Assembly (NCBI RefSeq): GCF_000420645.1
Contig: NZ_ATVI01000005.1
Location: 1-64,000 of the forward strand
Source: Nevskia ramosa DSM 11499
Lineage (GTDB): Bacteria; Pseudomonadota; Gammaproteobacteria; Nevskiales; Nevskiaceae
Reading direction: 5' to 3'
DNA: 64,000 nucleotides
Made by a program: the position numbers and the translations under genes. This document shows, in pieces, positions 42,218 to 50,341 of this stretch (the stretch's first letter is position 1; each line of letters starts with the position of its first letter). A model generated the notes under the pieces. The model did not search any database. It was given only the letters and a program-made list of their open reading frames with translations, and had not been told where the DNA came from.

Positions 42218-42328
42218 GTCGTGATCCTTCGCTCTGTGCAGATGGTGGAAAAATGCGCGGCGCCGGCGAGCGCCGTCAGTCTGGAGAGATGCCTCTGCAA
42301 CGTGCAGCGAGCGTGATGCCCCAGCGCG

Positions 42329-43399
42329 CTACGGCATTTTTGCGGAATGACTTTCGTCAGTGAACTTGTCGTAGAAGATGGCATCGAGCTTCATGCCGGC
42401 TTCGGTCATGGAAGACATGCCGGCGTCGATCATGCCGGGCGGGCCGCACATATAGCCTTCGGCGGTGGACCAGTCGATATCGGGCAGGGCATCGGTGATG
42501 AACTGCGTGACCAGGCCGCGAGCACCCGTCCAGGAACTGTCCGCCGGCTCATGCGACAGCACTGGCAGGAACACGAACTTGCCATTCCAGTTCTGGGCGA
42601 TCTGCTGGATCTGCTCCAGCCCATAAAGATCGGCTTGCGTCCGCGCGCCGAACAGGAAGGCACAAGGCCGCTGGACGCGATCCTTGCGGCCGGCTTCGAG
42701 CACCGACAGCAACGGCGCCAATCCCGAACCGCCGGCGATGCAGACCATCGGCGCAGTGCCCGGATGAAGATGGAAATTGCCGTGCGGGCCTTCCACATCC
42801 ATCGTCACATCCTTGAACTCACCCTTGAACAGCGCCTCGGTGAACGCCCCGTTCGGCACCTTGCGGATGAAGAACGACACCTGACTGCGGCCATCGCGAT
42901 CCGGCGCATCGGCAAATGAATAATTGCGGGCCCGCTGAATGCCCGGCACCTTCAGATTCGCGTACTGCCCGGCGACGAACTTGATCGGCCGATCGAGCGC
43001 GATGGTGATCTTGACGATGTCGTGGGTCAGCGTCTCGGTCGCCGAGATCTTGCCGGTGAACGACTCCACAGCCGGCGCATCCAACGCCTGACTCTCGACT
43101 TCCACCTGGGTCAGCGCATCCTTCGGAATCGCCTGGCAGGCGAGGATGAAACCGGCAGCGATCTCCTGCTGCGACAGCGTGTAGCCGAAGTCGGTCAGCG
43201 CTGAAACACGACCGGACTTGAGCTTGCACTTGCAGGAGCCGCAGGTGCCCACCGTGCAATTGTGCGGAAACGGCACGCCGTTCTTGAGCGCAGCTTCGAG
43301 CATGGTTTCCCCGCTCGGCACTTCGTAGCGCGCACCAAACGGCGCCACTTCCACAAACTTCGCTTCCTTCGCAGCAAACAGCGATTTCAGAAAACCCAT
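42329..43399 (-). CDS. XylA-like NADH:ferredoxin-type oxygenase reductase, copy 2
   Basis: A 356-residue protein identical to the copy at 5363-6433 except at residues 110 (A), 172 (S) and 197 (D). It has the same three-domain order: [2Fe-2S] cysteines 48, 53, 56 and 88, FAD-binding RARNYS and the NAD-binding domain. The start has a consensus ribosome-binding site (GAGGAGG) that differs from that of copy 1. DNA identity begins about 6 bp before the stop region and ends about 3 bp outside the start codon, so only the coding sequence is shared. It is divergent from an alcohol dehydrogenase gene, with an operator candidate between. Confidence 0.92.
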   Translation of the reverse strand: MGFLKSLFAAKEAKFVEVAPFGARYEVPSGETMLEAALKNGVPFPHNCTVGTCGSCKCKLKSGRVSALTDFGYTLSQQEIAAGFILACQAIPKDALTQVEVESQALDAPAVESFTGKISATETLTHDIVKITIALDRPIKFVAGQYANLKVPGIQRARNYSFADAPDRDGRSQVSFFIRKVPNGAFTEALFKGEFKDVTMDVEGPHGNFHLHPGTAPMVCIAGGSGLAPLLSVLEAGRKDRVQRPCAFLFGARTQADLYGLEQIQQIAQNWNGKFVFLPVLSHEPADSSWTGARGLVTQFITDALPDIDWSTAEGYMCGPPGMIDAGMSSMTEAGMKLDAIFYDKFTDESHSAKMP

Positions 43400-43472
43400 G
43401 ACGCCTCCTCAGAACCGCTCCATCCTCTGGAATCGGCGGCGCCGATCGGGAATGTTTGTCAGTGCCCGGATA

Positions 43473-43486
43473 GTAAGGCACCATAC
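43473..43486. promoter_or_regulatory. MarR-type operator candidate, site 5 (reductase copy 2 promoter)
   Basis: GTAAGGCACCATAC matches the shared consensus at 11 of 12 positions, 74 bp upstream of the reductase ATG. The rest of the 381-bp gap to the alcohol dehydrogenase gene (43781) holds no gene that I can support. Confidence 0.6.
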
Positions 43487-43780
43487 GATTGCCGGCAACA
43501 AAGCTTTGGCGGCGTTGAAGATTCTTGTGGCGCAAGCCCGTGTATGGGCTGGAAATGAATAAAAGAGTCGCACTCGAACACGGGTCGCGATCGTGCGGAG
43601 GAGCTGCCAGATGCTGCGCAAAACGAGTTGCACGATGGCTGGTAATCCGCCCGCCGACCCTGACCGAAAGTCCGGGCCACGATCGTCGCGACCAGCGTCC
43701 TAATCAATTTCGCCGACTGATCCAGTTCGCACCAACCTTCCCCCAATCCGTCAGCACCAGAACACCGAGAGGAGACACTC

Positions 43781-44893
43781 ATGACTGCATCGCTTACCGC
43801 CACCGCCGCGCTGGTCCGCCAGGTCGGCGGCCCGTTCACGATCGAATCGATTTCCGTCGCTGCACCGCGCGAGCATGAAGTGCGCGTGCGCATGGTCGGC
43901 GTCGGCATGTGCCACACCGATCTCGTTGCCCGTGACGGCTTCCCGGTGCCGATGCCGATCGTGCTCGGCCATGAAGGTTCGGGCGTCGTCGAATCAGTCG
44001 GCTCGGCCGTCAAGACCATCAAGCCCGGCGATCACGTGGTGCTCAGCTTCAACTCCTGTTCGTCCTGCCCGAGTTGTGACGACACCCAGCCGGCCTACTG
44101 CTACAACTTCCTCGCCAACAACTTCGCCGGCGTTCGTCCGGCTGACGGCACCACGGCCTTGAGCCAGGACGGCACCCAGATCGCCGGCAACTTCTTCGGC
44201 CAGTCTTCGTTCGGCAGCTACGCCGTTGCCCACGAGCGCAACACCGTGGTGATCGACAAGGATCTGCCGTTGGAAATCATGGGTCCGCTCGGCTGCGGCA
44301 TCCAGACCGGTGCTGGTGCAGCGATCAATTCGATCAAGCTGAAGAAGGGCCAGTCGCTGGCGATCTTCGGCGGTGGTGCGGTTGGCCTGAGCGCGCTGCT
44401 CGGCGCCCGTGCGATCGATGCCGGCACGATCATCGTCGTCGAGCCGAACGAAGGTCGCGGCAAGCTGGCGCTGGAACTCGGTGCCACTCATGTCATCAAC
44501 CCGAAGGCGACGCCGGACGTGCTTGCGAAGATCAAGGAGCTGAGCGGCGGTGGTGTCAATCACGCGCTCGACACCACCGGCATTCCGGCGGTGATCGGCG
44601 TCGCCGTCGAAACCATGCTGCCGAACGGCATGCTCGGCTTGATCGCCGTGCCGCCGCCGGAAGCGATGCTGCCGGCAAACATGATGAGCATGCTGATCCG
44701 TGGCGTCGGCGTGAAGTACATCACCGAGGGCGATGCCGACCCGAAGACCTTCATCCCGCAGATGGCGGCCTGGTTCAAGGCCGGCAAGTTCCCGTTCGAT
44801 CGCCTGATCACCAAGTTCAAGTTCAGCGAGATCAACGAAGCCGCGCACGCTTCGGAAAAGGGCGGCGCGATCAAGCCGGTCATGGTGTTCTGA
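43781..44893 (+). CDS. Zinc-dependent alcohol dehydrogenase (aryl-alcohol dehydrogenase type)
   Basis: A 370-residue medium-chain dehydrogenase. Catalytic zinc ligands are C44, H64 and C173 (MCHTDL, LGHEGSG, GPLGCGIQTG), structural zinc cysteines are C93, C96, C99 and C107 (NSCSSCPSCDDTQPAYC), and the NAD site is LAIFGGGAVGLSA. It closely resembles XylB-type benzyl/aryl alcohol dehydrogenases, which oxidise alcohols made by XylA-dependent monooxygenases; the XylA-like reductase next door makes that link attractive. In this setting cumyl or terpenoid alcohols are plausible substrates (inference). Confidence 0.9.
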   Translation: MTASLTATAALVRQVGGPFTIESISVAAPREHEVRVRMVGVGMCHTDLVARDGFPVPMPIVLGHEGSGVVESVGSAVKTIKPGDHVVLSFNSCSSCPSCDDTQPAYCYNFLANNFAGVRPADGTTALSQDGTQIAGNFFGQSSFGSYAVAHERNTVVIDKDLPLEIMGPLGCGIQTGAGAAINSIKLKKGQSLAIFGGGAVGLSALLGARAIDAGTIIVVEPNEGRGKLALELGATHVINPKATPDVLAKIKELSGGGVNHALDTTGIPAVIGVAVETMLPNGMLGLIAVPPPEAMLPANMMSMLIRGVGVKYITEGDADPKTFIPQMAAWFKAGKFPFDRLITKFKFSEINEAAHASEKGGAIKPVMVF

Positions 44894-44957
44894 AGTCGGG
44901 CTGCCCGCAGGGCCAGCTTTGCAGTCATCGAATCAGCATCGAGTACAGGGGGAAATC

Positions 44958-45728
44958 ATGCAAAAGCAATCAAGCATCGCTTCGCAGAAGATGGGCTTGT
45001 GGTGCACGTGGATATTCGCTGCGCTGACCGTCGTCGGCTGGCTCGGCATTGCCCATTTCTATGCGCCGTTTCCGGCCGACAGCGGCCTGGATGCCACCAA
45101 GACCTGGTTCACCGAGGAACATCGCTGGGGAACGATCATCGGCTGCACGATCTTCTATATCGCGGCGGGTTTGCTGACGCCTGGTTCGATCCAGTTCTCG
45201 ATCATGCTGTCGAAGATCGAAGGGCGCTGGCCGCTGTGGTCGATCACCGCCGGGGTCTGCGGCATCTTCATTTCGCTGATCATCTTCTTCAACTGCTGCG
45301 CCTGGATCGTCGCGGCCTATCGCGTCGAGTTCGGGGCTGATGTCGTCCAGTCCTGGTACGACTGGTCGTGGTTCGCGTTCCTGCTCGGCTGGATTTATCT
45401 CGCCATCGAGATGATTGCGACCGCGATCGTCGAGCTGCAGGACACCCGGGAGCAGCCGATGATTCCGCGCTGGCTGACCTGGTACACCTTCGCCGGTGCT
45501 GCCTCGCTGGTGACCGCCGCCGGTCCGGCGTTCTTCAAGAGCGGGCCGTTCGCCTATCACGGCCTGCTCGGTTTCTACCTGCCGATGGTGGTCTGGGGCA
45601 GTTACCTGACCCTCACTACCTGGTACATGTACAAGGAACTGGATCGCGAGGCAGCGGAGGAGCAGGTGCTGGCGCGGGCTCAGACGGCTGCAGCCAGATC
45701 TCCGGCTGGTGCTGCGCTGTCCCACTGA
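44958..45728 (+). CDS. Polytopic membrane protein, uncharacterised family (paralogue of 3641-4417)
   Basis: A 256-residue protein with about six TM helices (for example WIFAALTVVGWLGIAHFYAP and ITAGVCGIFISLIIFFNCCA). It shares FFKSGPFAYHGLLGFY, and the order of hydrophobic segments, with the protein at 3641-4417. It follows the alcohol dehydrogenase by 64 bp with a GGGGGAAA ribosome-binding site, and is followed by a terminator and the second MarR gene. The family is unknown to me; both paralogues lie close to the XylA-like reductase genes. Confidence 0.8.
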   Translation: MQKQSSIASQKMGLWCTWIFAALTVVGWLGIAHFYAPFPADSGLDATKTWFTEEHRWGTIIGCTIFYIAAGLLTPGSIQFSIMLSKIEGRWPLWSITAGVCGIFISLIIFFNCCAWIVAAYRVEFGADVVQSWYDWSWFAFLLGWIYLAIEMIATAIVELQDTREQPMIPRWLTWYTFAGAASLVTAAGPAFFKSGPFAYHGLLGFYLPMVVWGSYLTLTTWYMYKELDREAAEEQVLARAQTAAARSPAGAALSH

Positions 45729-45746
45729 GCTGAATGAGGTTTGCCG

Positions 45747-45785
45747 AAGGCGCCCCGATCGCAAGGTCGGGGCGCCTTCTTGTTT
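45747..45785. terminator. Rho-independent terminator
   Basis: AAGGCGCCCCGA pairs with TCGGGGCGCCTT around an 8-nt loop, followed by a T-rich tail. It ends the alcohol dehydrogenase/membrane protein operon and may also serve the convergent MarR gene. Confidence 0.88.
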
Positions 45786-45798
45786 TACGTCCCGCCGA

Positions 45799-46392
45799 TC
45801 AGCCGGGCTGGTTGTTGAGGCTGCCGGCCACCCGGCCCAGAGACTGCTTGACCTTGGTCAGCGAACTGAACAGCGCGGCGCGCTCGTCCAGCGGCAGATT
45901 GGCGAACACCCGGTCGTTGAATTCCACTTCCAGCACCGTCATCCGCTTGATCAGCCCCTGGGCGGGCTTGGTCAGATAGACGCGCTTGGCGCGCTTGTCG
46001 GTGGGGTCCGGGCGGCGGCTGATCCAGCCATTGCTTTCCAGACCTTCGACGACCACGCCGAGGCTTGCCTTGCCGACTTCGAGCACATCGGCCAGCTGGG
46101 TCTGCATCATGCCGTCGTGCCGGGACAGATGCGCCAGCACCCACCACTGGGCGCGGGTGATGCCGAGCGGCTTCATGAACTGGTCGTAGGTGTTGCGGCG
46201 CATCCGCGATACGTCGTGCATCAGAAAGCTCAGACGGATGGCGTCGCGGGCCACTTCATCGAGTTCCGGCGGCACCGGATCGATGCCGAGCGTTTTGCCG
46301 GTGCGTGTCTGGCTGCCGTTGTCGCTGCGCGCCGTAGGGGATGCGGATGCCGGGGCGGTCACTTTCCCCGCCTTGCTGCGTGAAACGGCCAT
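45799..46392 (-). CDS. MarR-family transcriptional regulator 2
   Basis: A 197-residue paralogue of MarR1 (6562-7185). They share DVSR(L/M)RR, MKPL(K/G)ITRA(R/Q)WWVLAHLS, RHDGMMQ(S/T)QLADVLEVGK and KR(V/A)KRVYLT. The N-terminal 35 residues are low-complexity. The start at 46392 is preferred because an upstream reading would run through two dyads that look like operators. It lies convergent to the alcohol dehydrogenase operon and upstream of nothing else on its strand. Confidence 0.88.
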   Translation of the reverse strand: MAVSRSKAGKVTAPASASPTARSDNGSQTRTGKTLGIDPVPPELDEVARDAIRLSFLMHDVSRMRRNTYDQFMKPLGITRAQWWVLAHLSRHDGMMQTQLADVLEVGKASLGVVVEGLESNGWISRRPDPTDKRAKRVYLTKPAQGLIKRMTVLEVEFNDRVFANLPLDERAALFSSLTKVKQSLGRVAGSLNNQPG

Positions 46393-46416
46393 GTTCAATC
46401 CTGTGGTATCGATACA

Positions 46417-46432
46417 GACAGTGTGTACTGTC
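46417..46432. promoter_or_regulatory. Perfect dyad upstream of MarR2
   Basis: GACAGT-GTGT-ACTGTC, 25 bp upstream of the chosen start, next to a second palindrome GTATCGATAC (46406-46415). These differ from the 14-bp MarR1-type sites and may be MarR2's own operator. Confidence 0.5.
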
Positions 46433-46486
46433 ACGATCCAAGAATAGCGTGATCAGTCCGAATCACGAATCGGTTTTCTCGAGCAT

Positions 46487-46522
46487 AAAAAAAGCGCCGG
46501 ATCTCAGCGAGAGATCCGGCGC
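46487..46522 (-). terminator. Rho-independent terminator of the thiolase operon
   Basis: GCGCCGGATCTC pairs perfectly with GAGATCCGGCGC around a 5-nt loop; read on the minus strand it is followed by a run of seven T. It lies 21 bp after the thiolase stop. Confidence 0.92.
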
Positions 46523-46542
46523 CGGGTGTTGCGCAGCAATGC

Positions 46543-47739
46543 TTACATCAGGCCGACGATGCTGATCGCCGCCACGCCGTTGTAAGGCACGCCACCGAGG
46601 TTGTGGGACAGGCCCAGCGTCGGGTTCTTCAGCTGGCGTTCGCCGGCACGGCCGAGCAGTTGCAGGTAATGCTCGTAGACCATGCGCAGACCGGTCGCGC
46701 CGATCGGGTGGCCGAAGCACTTCAGGCCGCCGTCGATCTGGCAGGGAATCTTGCCGTCGGCGTTGTAGACGCCATCGAGCACGTCCTGCACGGCGTGGCC
46801 GTCTTCGGACAGACCGAGGTCTTCCATGGTCACCAGCTCGGTGATCGAGAAGCAGTCATGCACTTCGATCTGGCTGAGTTCCTTGCGCGGATCGCGGATG
46901 CCGGCTTCCTTGTAGGCGGCGGCGGCGGCCATGCGGGTATTCGGCACGCGGGCGCCGTCCCATTCGGTCATGCCGGATTCGCGGCCGCTGCTTGAAGCGA
47001 GCTGCAGCGCCTTGATGGTGACCAGATCCTTCTTGCCCAGCGCGCGAGCGATTTCCGGTGTGGTGACGATCGCCACCGCCGCGCCATCGCTGACGCCGCA
47101 GCAGTCGAACACGCCGAGCGGCTCGGCGATCATCGGCGCGTTGAGGATGGTCTCCATCGTCACCGCCTTGCGCAGATGCGCCTTCGGGCTCTTGACGCCG
47201 TTCTGATGGCTCTTCCAGGACACGGTGGCCAGCGCGCGCTTCAGCAGCTCGCGGTCGATGCCGTACTTGGCGCGGTAGCCGGCGGCGAGCTGGGCAAAGC
47301 CGGCGGGTGCCGAGCAGTACGGCATCCACAGATCGTTCAGCGTGCCTTTGCCGGGCACCGGCAAGCCGCCGTAGCCGGTGTCCTTGAGCTTCTCAACGCC
47401 TACCGCCAGCGCGATGTCGACTGCGCCGGAAGCGACGGCGTAGGTCGCGCCGCGCAGCGCTTCAGTGCCGGTAGCGCACATGTTCTCTACTCGAGTCACC
47501 GGGATGCCCTGCAGGCGCAGCGCGGTGGTCAGCGGGATCGCCGAGTTGCCGACGTTGACCGAGTCCAGTGCCGAGCCGAACCAGGCCGCGCCGATCTGGC
47601 TGCGATCGATGCCGGTGTCGGCCAGTGCTTCGGTGAATGCTTCGTTGATCAGCTGCTCGCTGCCCACGTCCCAGCGCTCGCCGAACCGCGAGCAGCCCAT
47701 GCCGAGGATTGCGACCTTGTCCTTGATACCGGTTGCCAT
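46543..47739 (-). CDS. SCP2-type thiolase (acetyl-CoA acyltransferase family)
   Basis: A 398-residue thiolase of the SCPx/lipid-transfer type: nucleophile C88 in VENMCATGTEALRGA, the VHDCFSITELVTMEDLG block, and the C-terminal CFGHPIGATGLRM. It lacks the CxG motif of classical thiolases, as is usual in this subfamily, which includes steroid side-chain enzymes. It is encoded directly downstream of a KAS/DUF35 fusion protein; thiolase-DUF35 pairs are known to form complexes in steroid side-chain shortening. The substrate is unknown. Confidence 0.87.
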   Translation of the reverse strand: MATGIKDKVAILGMGCSRFGERWDVGSEQLINEAFTEALADTGIDRSQIGAAWFGSALDSVNVGNSAIPLTTALRLQGIPVTRVENMCATGTEALRGATYAVASGAVDIALAVGVEKLKDTGYGGLPVPGKGTLNDLWMPYCSAPAGFAQLAAGYRAKYGIDRELLKRALATVSWKSHQNGVKSPKAHLRKAVTMETILNAPMIAEPLGVFDCCGVSDGAAVAIVTTPEIARALGKKDLVTIKALQLASSSGRESGMTEWDGARVPNTRMAAAAAYKEAGIRDPRKELSQIEVHDCFSITELVTMEDLGLSEDGHAVQDVLDGVYNADGKIPCQIDGGLKCFGHPIGATGLRMVYEHYLQLLGRAGERQLKNPTLGLSHNLGGVPYNGVAAISIVGLM

Positions 47740-47764
47740 GTCTTTTCTCTATTTTCCGGGCGTC

Positions 47765-49204
47765 TTATCGAACGGGAACCGCTTTCCAGAAATAGCGGCT
47801 GTAGTGCCGCTTGCGGTCACGCGCCTTGATCCGGAACTGCATCGACAGACGCGTGCCGACATCGATGCCGGCAGCGCCGACTTCGACGATTTCCATCAGC
47901 AGGCGCGAGCCGACATCGAACTGCACCAGGCCGACGTACAGCGGCGGCGCCAGATAGAACTGCAGCCAGTCGGCGCTGAAGGTGGCGACCTGGCCCAGTT
48001 CGTCGGCGAAGTTGAACGGCGTCTGCGAATCCGGTGCGGCGCAGCTGACGCAGTTCGGCAGACGCGGGAACTGCACCGTGTTGCAGACCTTGCAGCGGCC
48101 GCCGACGAAGGCATTGATCTGATCGGCCGAGCGATAGTGCTGGGTCAGTGCTGCCTTGACATCGGTCTCGGCGCGCATGCCCCATTCGAGGTCGATCTCG
48201 CCCTCGAACGAGGCCATCTTCATGTACGAGGTTTCCGGGATGCGCGCGGCAATCGACTTCGCCAGCCCGGTGGCCGGACGATGCGAGCCTTCGCCCATCT
48301 CGAAAGCCAGTACTTCGCAGCCCTGGCCGAACGCGGCGACGACGATCAGATCACCCGGCCTGGCGTTCTCCAGCGCGTGGATCAGCTGCAGCGGCGCGTG
48401 TGCCGTGCCGCAGTCGCCGACGGTGCCGGCGAGATCCGGAATGATCTGCTCAGGCGCAATGCCGAGCGCCTTGGCGACCAGCTTGTCGGAGCCTGAAGGC
48501 GCGCCGGCCAGGCCGAACCACTTGACGTCGGTGGCGGCGCGGCCGGTCTTGGCGAGCAGACGCTTGACCGCAGCCGGAATGACCTTGGCCACGCCTTCGT
48601 CGCGAATCCAGCGCTCCTCCCAGTAGTAGTCGTGCTTCTCGCCGGTGGCGCGGAAGTGGTCGACGAACAGGTGCGAGACCGATTCGCGGCCCAGATACTT
48701 CGCCAGCGAAGCGTCTTCGCCGACCTGGATCGCCGCGGCGCCTGCGCCGAACTGCATTTCCTGAGCACTGCCGGGCTTCGCCGAGCGGCGATCGGCAGCG
48801 ACGACCAGCGCATCGCCTTCGGCACCGGATTCCAGCGCCTGGGCCAGCGCGCTCAAGCCGGCACGGGTCGAGCCGGCGAGGTCGCTGCACTGAGTCGAGG
48901 TCGACAGATTCAGCGCGCTCGCTACGATCACCGCGTTCTGCAGATCAGCGAACGGCGCAGTGGTCGAGGCCAGGGTCAGCGCGGCGGGTGCTGCGCGGCC
49001 ATTGTCACGAACGGCATCGCGGGCGGCAGCGACGGCGAGGGTGATCGCGTCTTCGTCCCAGCTGCACAGGGCGCGCTCGCCCTTGGCCTGGCCCTTGAGA
49101 CCGGGGAGCGCCCAGGCGTGAGCCTCGGCAATCGCTGCGCGGCTGATGCGCAGACGTGGAATGTGGGCACCATAGGAGACGATGCCCCGGGTTGAACGAC
49201 TCAA
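47765..49204 (-). CDS. HMG-CoA synthase/KAS III-like protein fused to a DUF35 OB-fold domain
   Basis: A 479-residue protein. The first 330 residues are ketoacyl-synthase-like (GIVSYGAHIPRLRISRAAIA, STQCSDLAGSTRAGLSALAQ with a Cys in the active-site region, TVGDCGTAHAPLQLIHALEN, VVAAFGQGCEVLAF). The C-terminal 120 residues are a DUF35 rubredoxin-like zinc ribbon (CKVCNTVQFPRLPNCVSC) plus OB fold. The TTG start is supported by GGAGA at good spacing. It precedes the SCP2-type thiolase by 26 bp and is divergent from the CitE-like gene; the shared promoter has the best operator match in the window. Confidence 0.83.
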   Translation of the reverse strand: MSRSTRGIVSYGAHIPRLRISRAAIAEAHAWALPGLKGQAKGERALCSWDEDAITLAVAAARDAVRDNGRAAPAALTLASTTAPFADLQNAVIVASALNLSTSTQCSDLAGSTRAGLSALAQALESGAEGDALVVAADRRSAKPGSAQEMQFGAGAAAIQVGEDASLAKYLGRESVSHLFVDHFRATGEKHDYYWEERWIRDEGVAKVIPAAVKRLLAKTGRAATDVKWFGLAGAPSGSDKLVAKALGIAPEQIIPDLAGTVGDCGTAHAPLQLIHALENARPGDLIVVAAFGQGCEVLAFEMGEGSHRPATGLAKSIAARIPETSYMKMASFEGEIDLEWGMRAETDVKAALTQHYRSADQINAFVGGRCKVCNTVQFPRLPNCVSCAAPDSQTPFNFADELGQVATFSADWLQFYLAPPLYVGLVQFDVGSRLLMEIVEVGAAGIDVGTRLSMQFRIKARDRKRHYSRYFWKAVPVR

Positions 49205-49296
49205 GACGATGTCTCCGTGAGGACTCGATTCAAAGGTGGCTGCAGCGGCCTGTCACAGCAGCAAGGTGACGGCAGCGAGCCGGTATGCAAATAATA

Positions 49297-49310
49297 GTAC
49301 GGAACCATAC
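49297..49310. promoter_or_regulatory. MarR-type operator candidate, site 6 (KAS-DUF35/CitE intergenic)
   Basis: GTACGGAACCATAC matches the consensus at 12 of 12 positions, and the dyad extends outward to ATAGTACGGAACCATACTAT. It overlaps a TATAAA-like -10 sequence for the rightward gene in the 203-bp divergent region. Confidence 0.65.
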
Positions 49311-49407
49311 TATAAATCGATGTGGTGGATCGCCCGATCGAGGGAAAACCCTTGTCCGGCAATCGTTCAAGCTGTGCAAAATCCATAAAACTGCCGACCA
49401 AATCACG

Positions 49408-50265
49408 ATGAAATCGATCCTGTTCGTGCCCGCCGACAACGAGCGCAAGCTTGCCAAGGCGGTCAGCTGTGGTGCCGATGCGCTGGCTTTCGACCTTGAG
49501 GATTCGGTATTGCCGGATCGCAAGCCGCTGGCTCGTCAGCTGCTCGTCGAATACCTGAAGACCTACAGCGGTGCCAGCGAAGTCTGGATCCGGGTCAACG
49601 ATCTCGCCTCAGGCGAACTGCTGCGCGATCTCGCGGCCGTGGTGGCGTCGAAGCCGGTCGGCATCGTGCTGCCGAAGGTGTTCGGGCCGGAAGACATCAC
49701 CGCGGTCAGCCACTATCTGGACATGGCCGAAACCCAGGCCGGCTTGCCGCTCGGCGGCATCGCCATTCTCGCGGTGATCACCGAGACGCCGGCGGCCGTG
49801 CTGCGCATGGGCGAGTTCACTCGTCACAGCTTCCCGCGCCTGAAGGCCTTGATGTGGGGCGGTGAAGACCTCAGCTCGGCGATGGGCGCCGGTGATCCGC
49901 GTCAGGCCGACGGCCGCTGGCGGCCGGTCTACGAGCACGCCCGCATCCAGTGCCTGCTTGCGGCCCATGCGCTGGGTGTCGAGGCGCTGGACACCGTCTA
50001 CGTCGATTTCCGCAATAGCGACGGCTGCCGCGCCAATAGCGAGGGTGCTCGCTACGATGGCTTCACCGGCAAGTGCGCGATCCACCCGGACCAGGTTCCG
50101 GTGATCAATGCCGCGTTCTCGCCCAGCGAGGAAGAGATCGCCTTCGCCCATCGCGTGATCGCGGCTTTCGAGACGGGCGCGGGCGCGGTCCAGCTCGACG
50201 GCAAGATGCTCGACGTGCCGCATCTGAAGGCGGCGCGTCGCCTGCTGGTTGCGGCCGGCGCCTGA
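49408..50265 (+). CDS. CitE/HpcH-HpaI-family acyl-CoA lyase
   Basis: A 285-residue TIM-barrel lyase: ILFVPADNERKLAKAVSCGA, DALAFDLEDSVLPDRKPLAR (with the metal-adjacent ED), VWIRVND, a IVLPKVFGPEDI segment, ITETPAAVLRMGEF (metal Glu), ALMWGGEDLSSAMGA and a late GFTGKCAIHPDQVPVIN. It matches CitE-like malyl-/citramalyl-CoA lyases, which split or form a 3-hydroxyacyl-CoA with glyoxylate or pyruvate. It is the first gene of an operon with a CoA transferase. Confidence 0.88.
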   Translation: MKSILFVPADNERKLAKAVSCGADALAFDLEDSVLPDRKPLARQLLVEYLKTYSGASEVWIRVNDLASGELLRDLAAVVASKPVGIVLPKVFGPEDITAVSHYLDMAETQAGLPLGGIAILAVITETPAAVLRMGEFTRHSFPRLKALMWGGEDLSSAMGAGDPRQADGRWRPVYEHARIQCLLAAHALGVEALDTVYVDFRNSDGCRANSEGARYDGFTGKCAIHPDQVPVINAAFSPSEEEIAFAHRVIAAFETGAGAVQLDGKMLDVPHLKAARRLLVAAGA

Positions 50266-50341
50266 ACCCAATCCGGGCAGCGGGCTCGTGGGTGAGCCGG
50301 TTGCCGTAGCACTGCATCAACGACGAGGAGAACGCAGCTCG

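Noticed and set aside
43525-43780. A plus-strand frame upstream of the alcohol dehydrogenase
   Set aside because: It runs into the dehydrogenase in another frame, lacks a convincing start, and covers promoter DNA.
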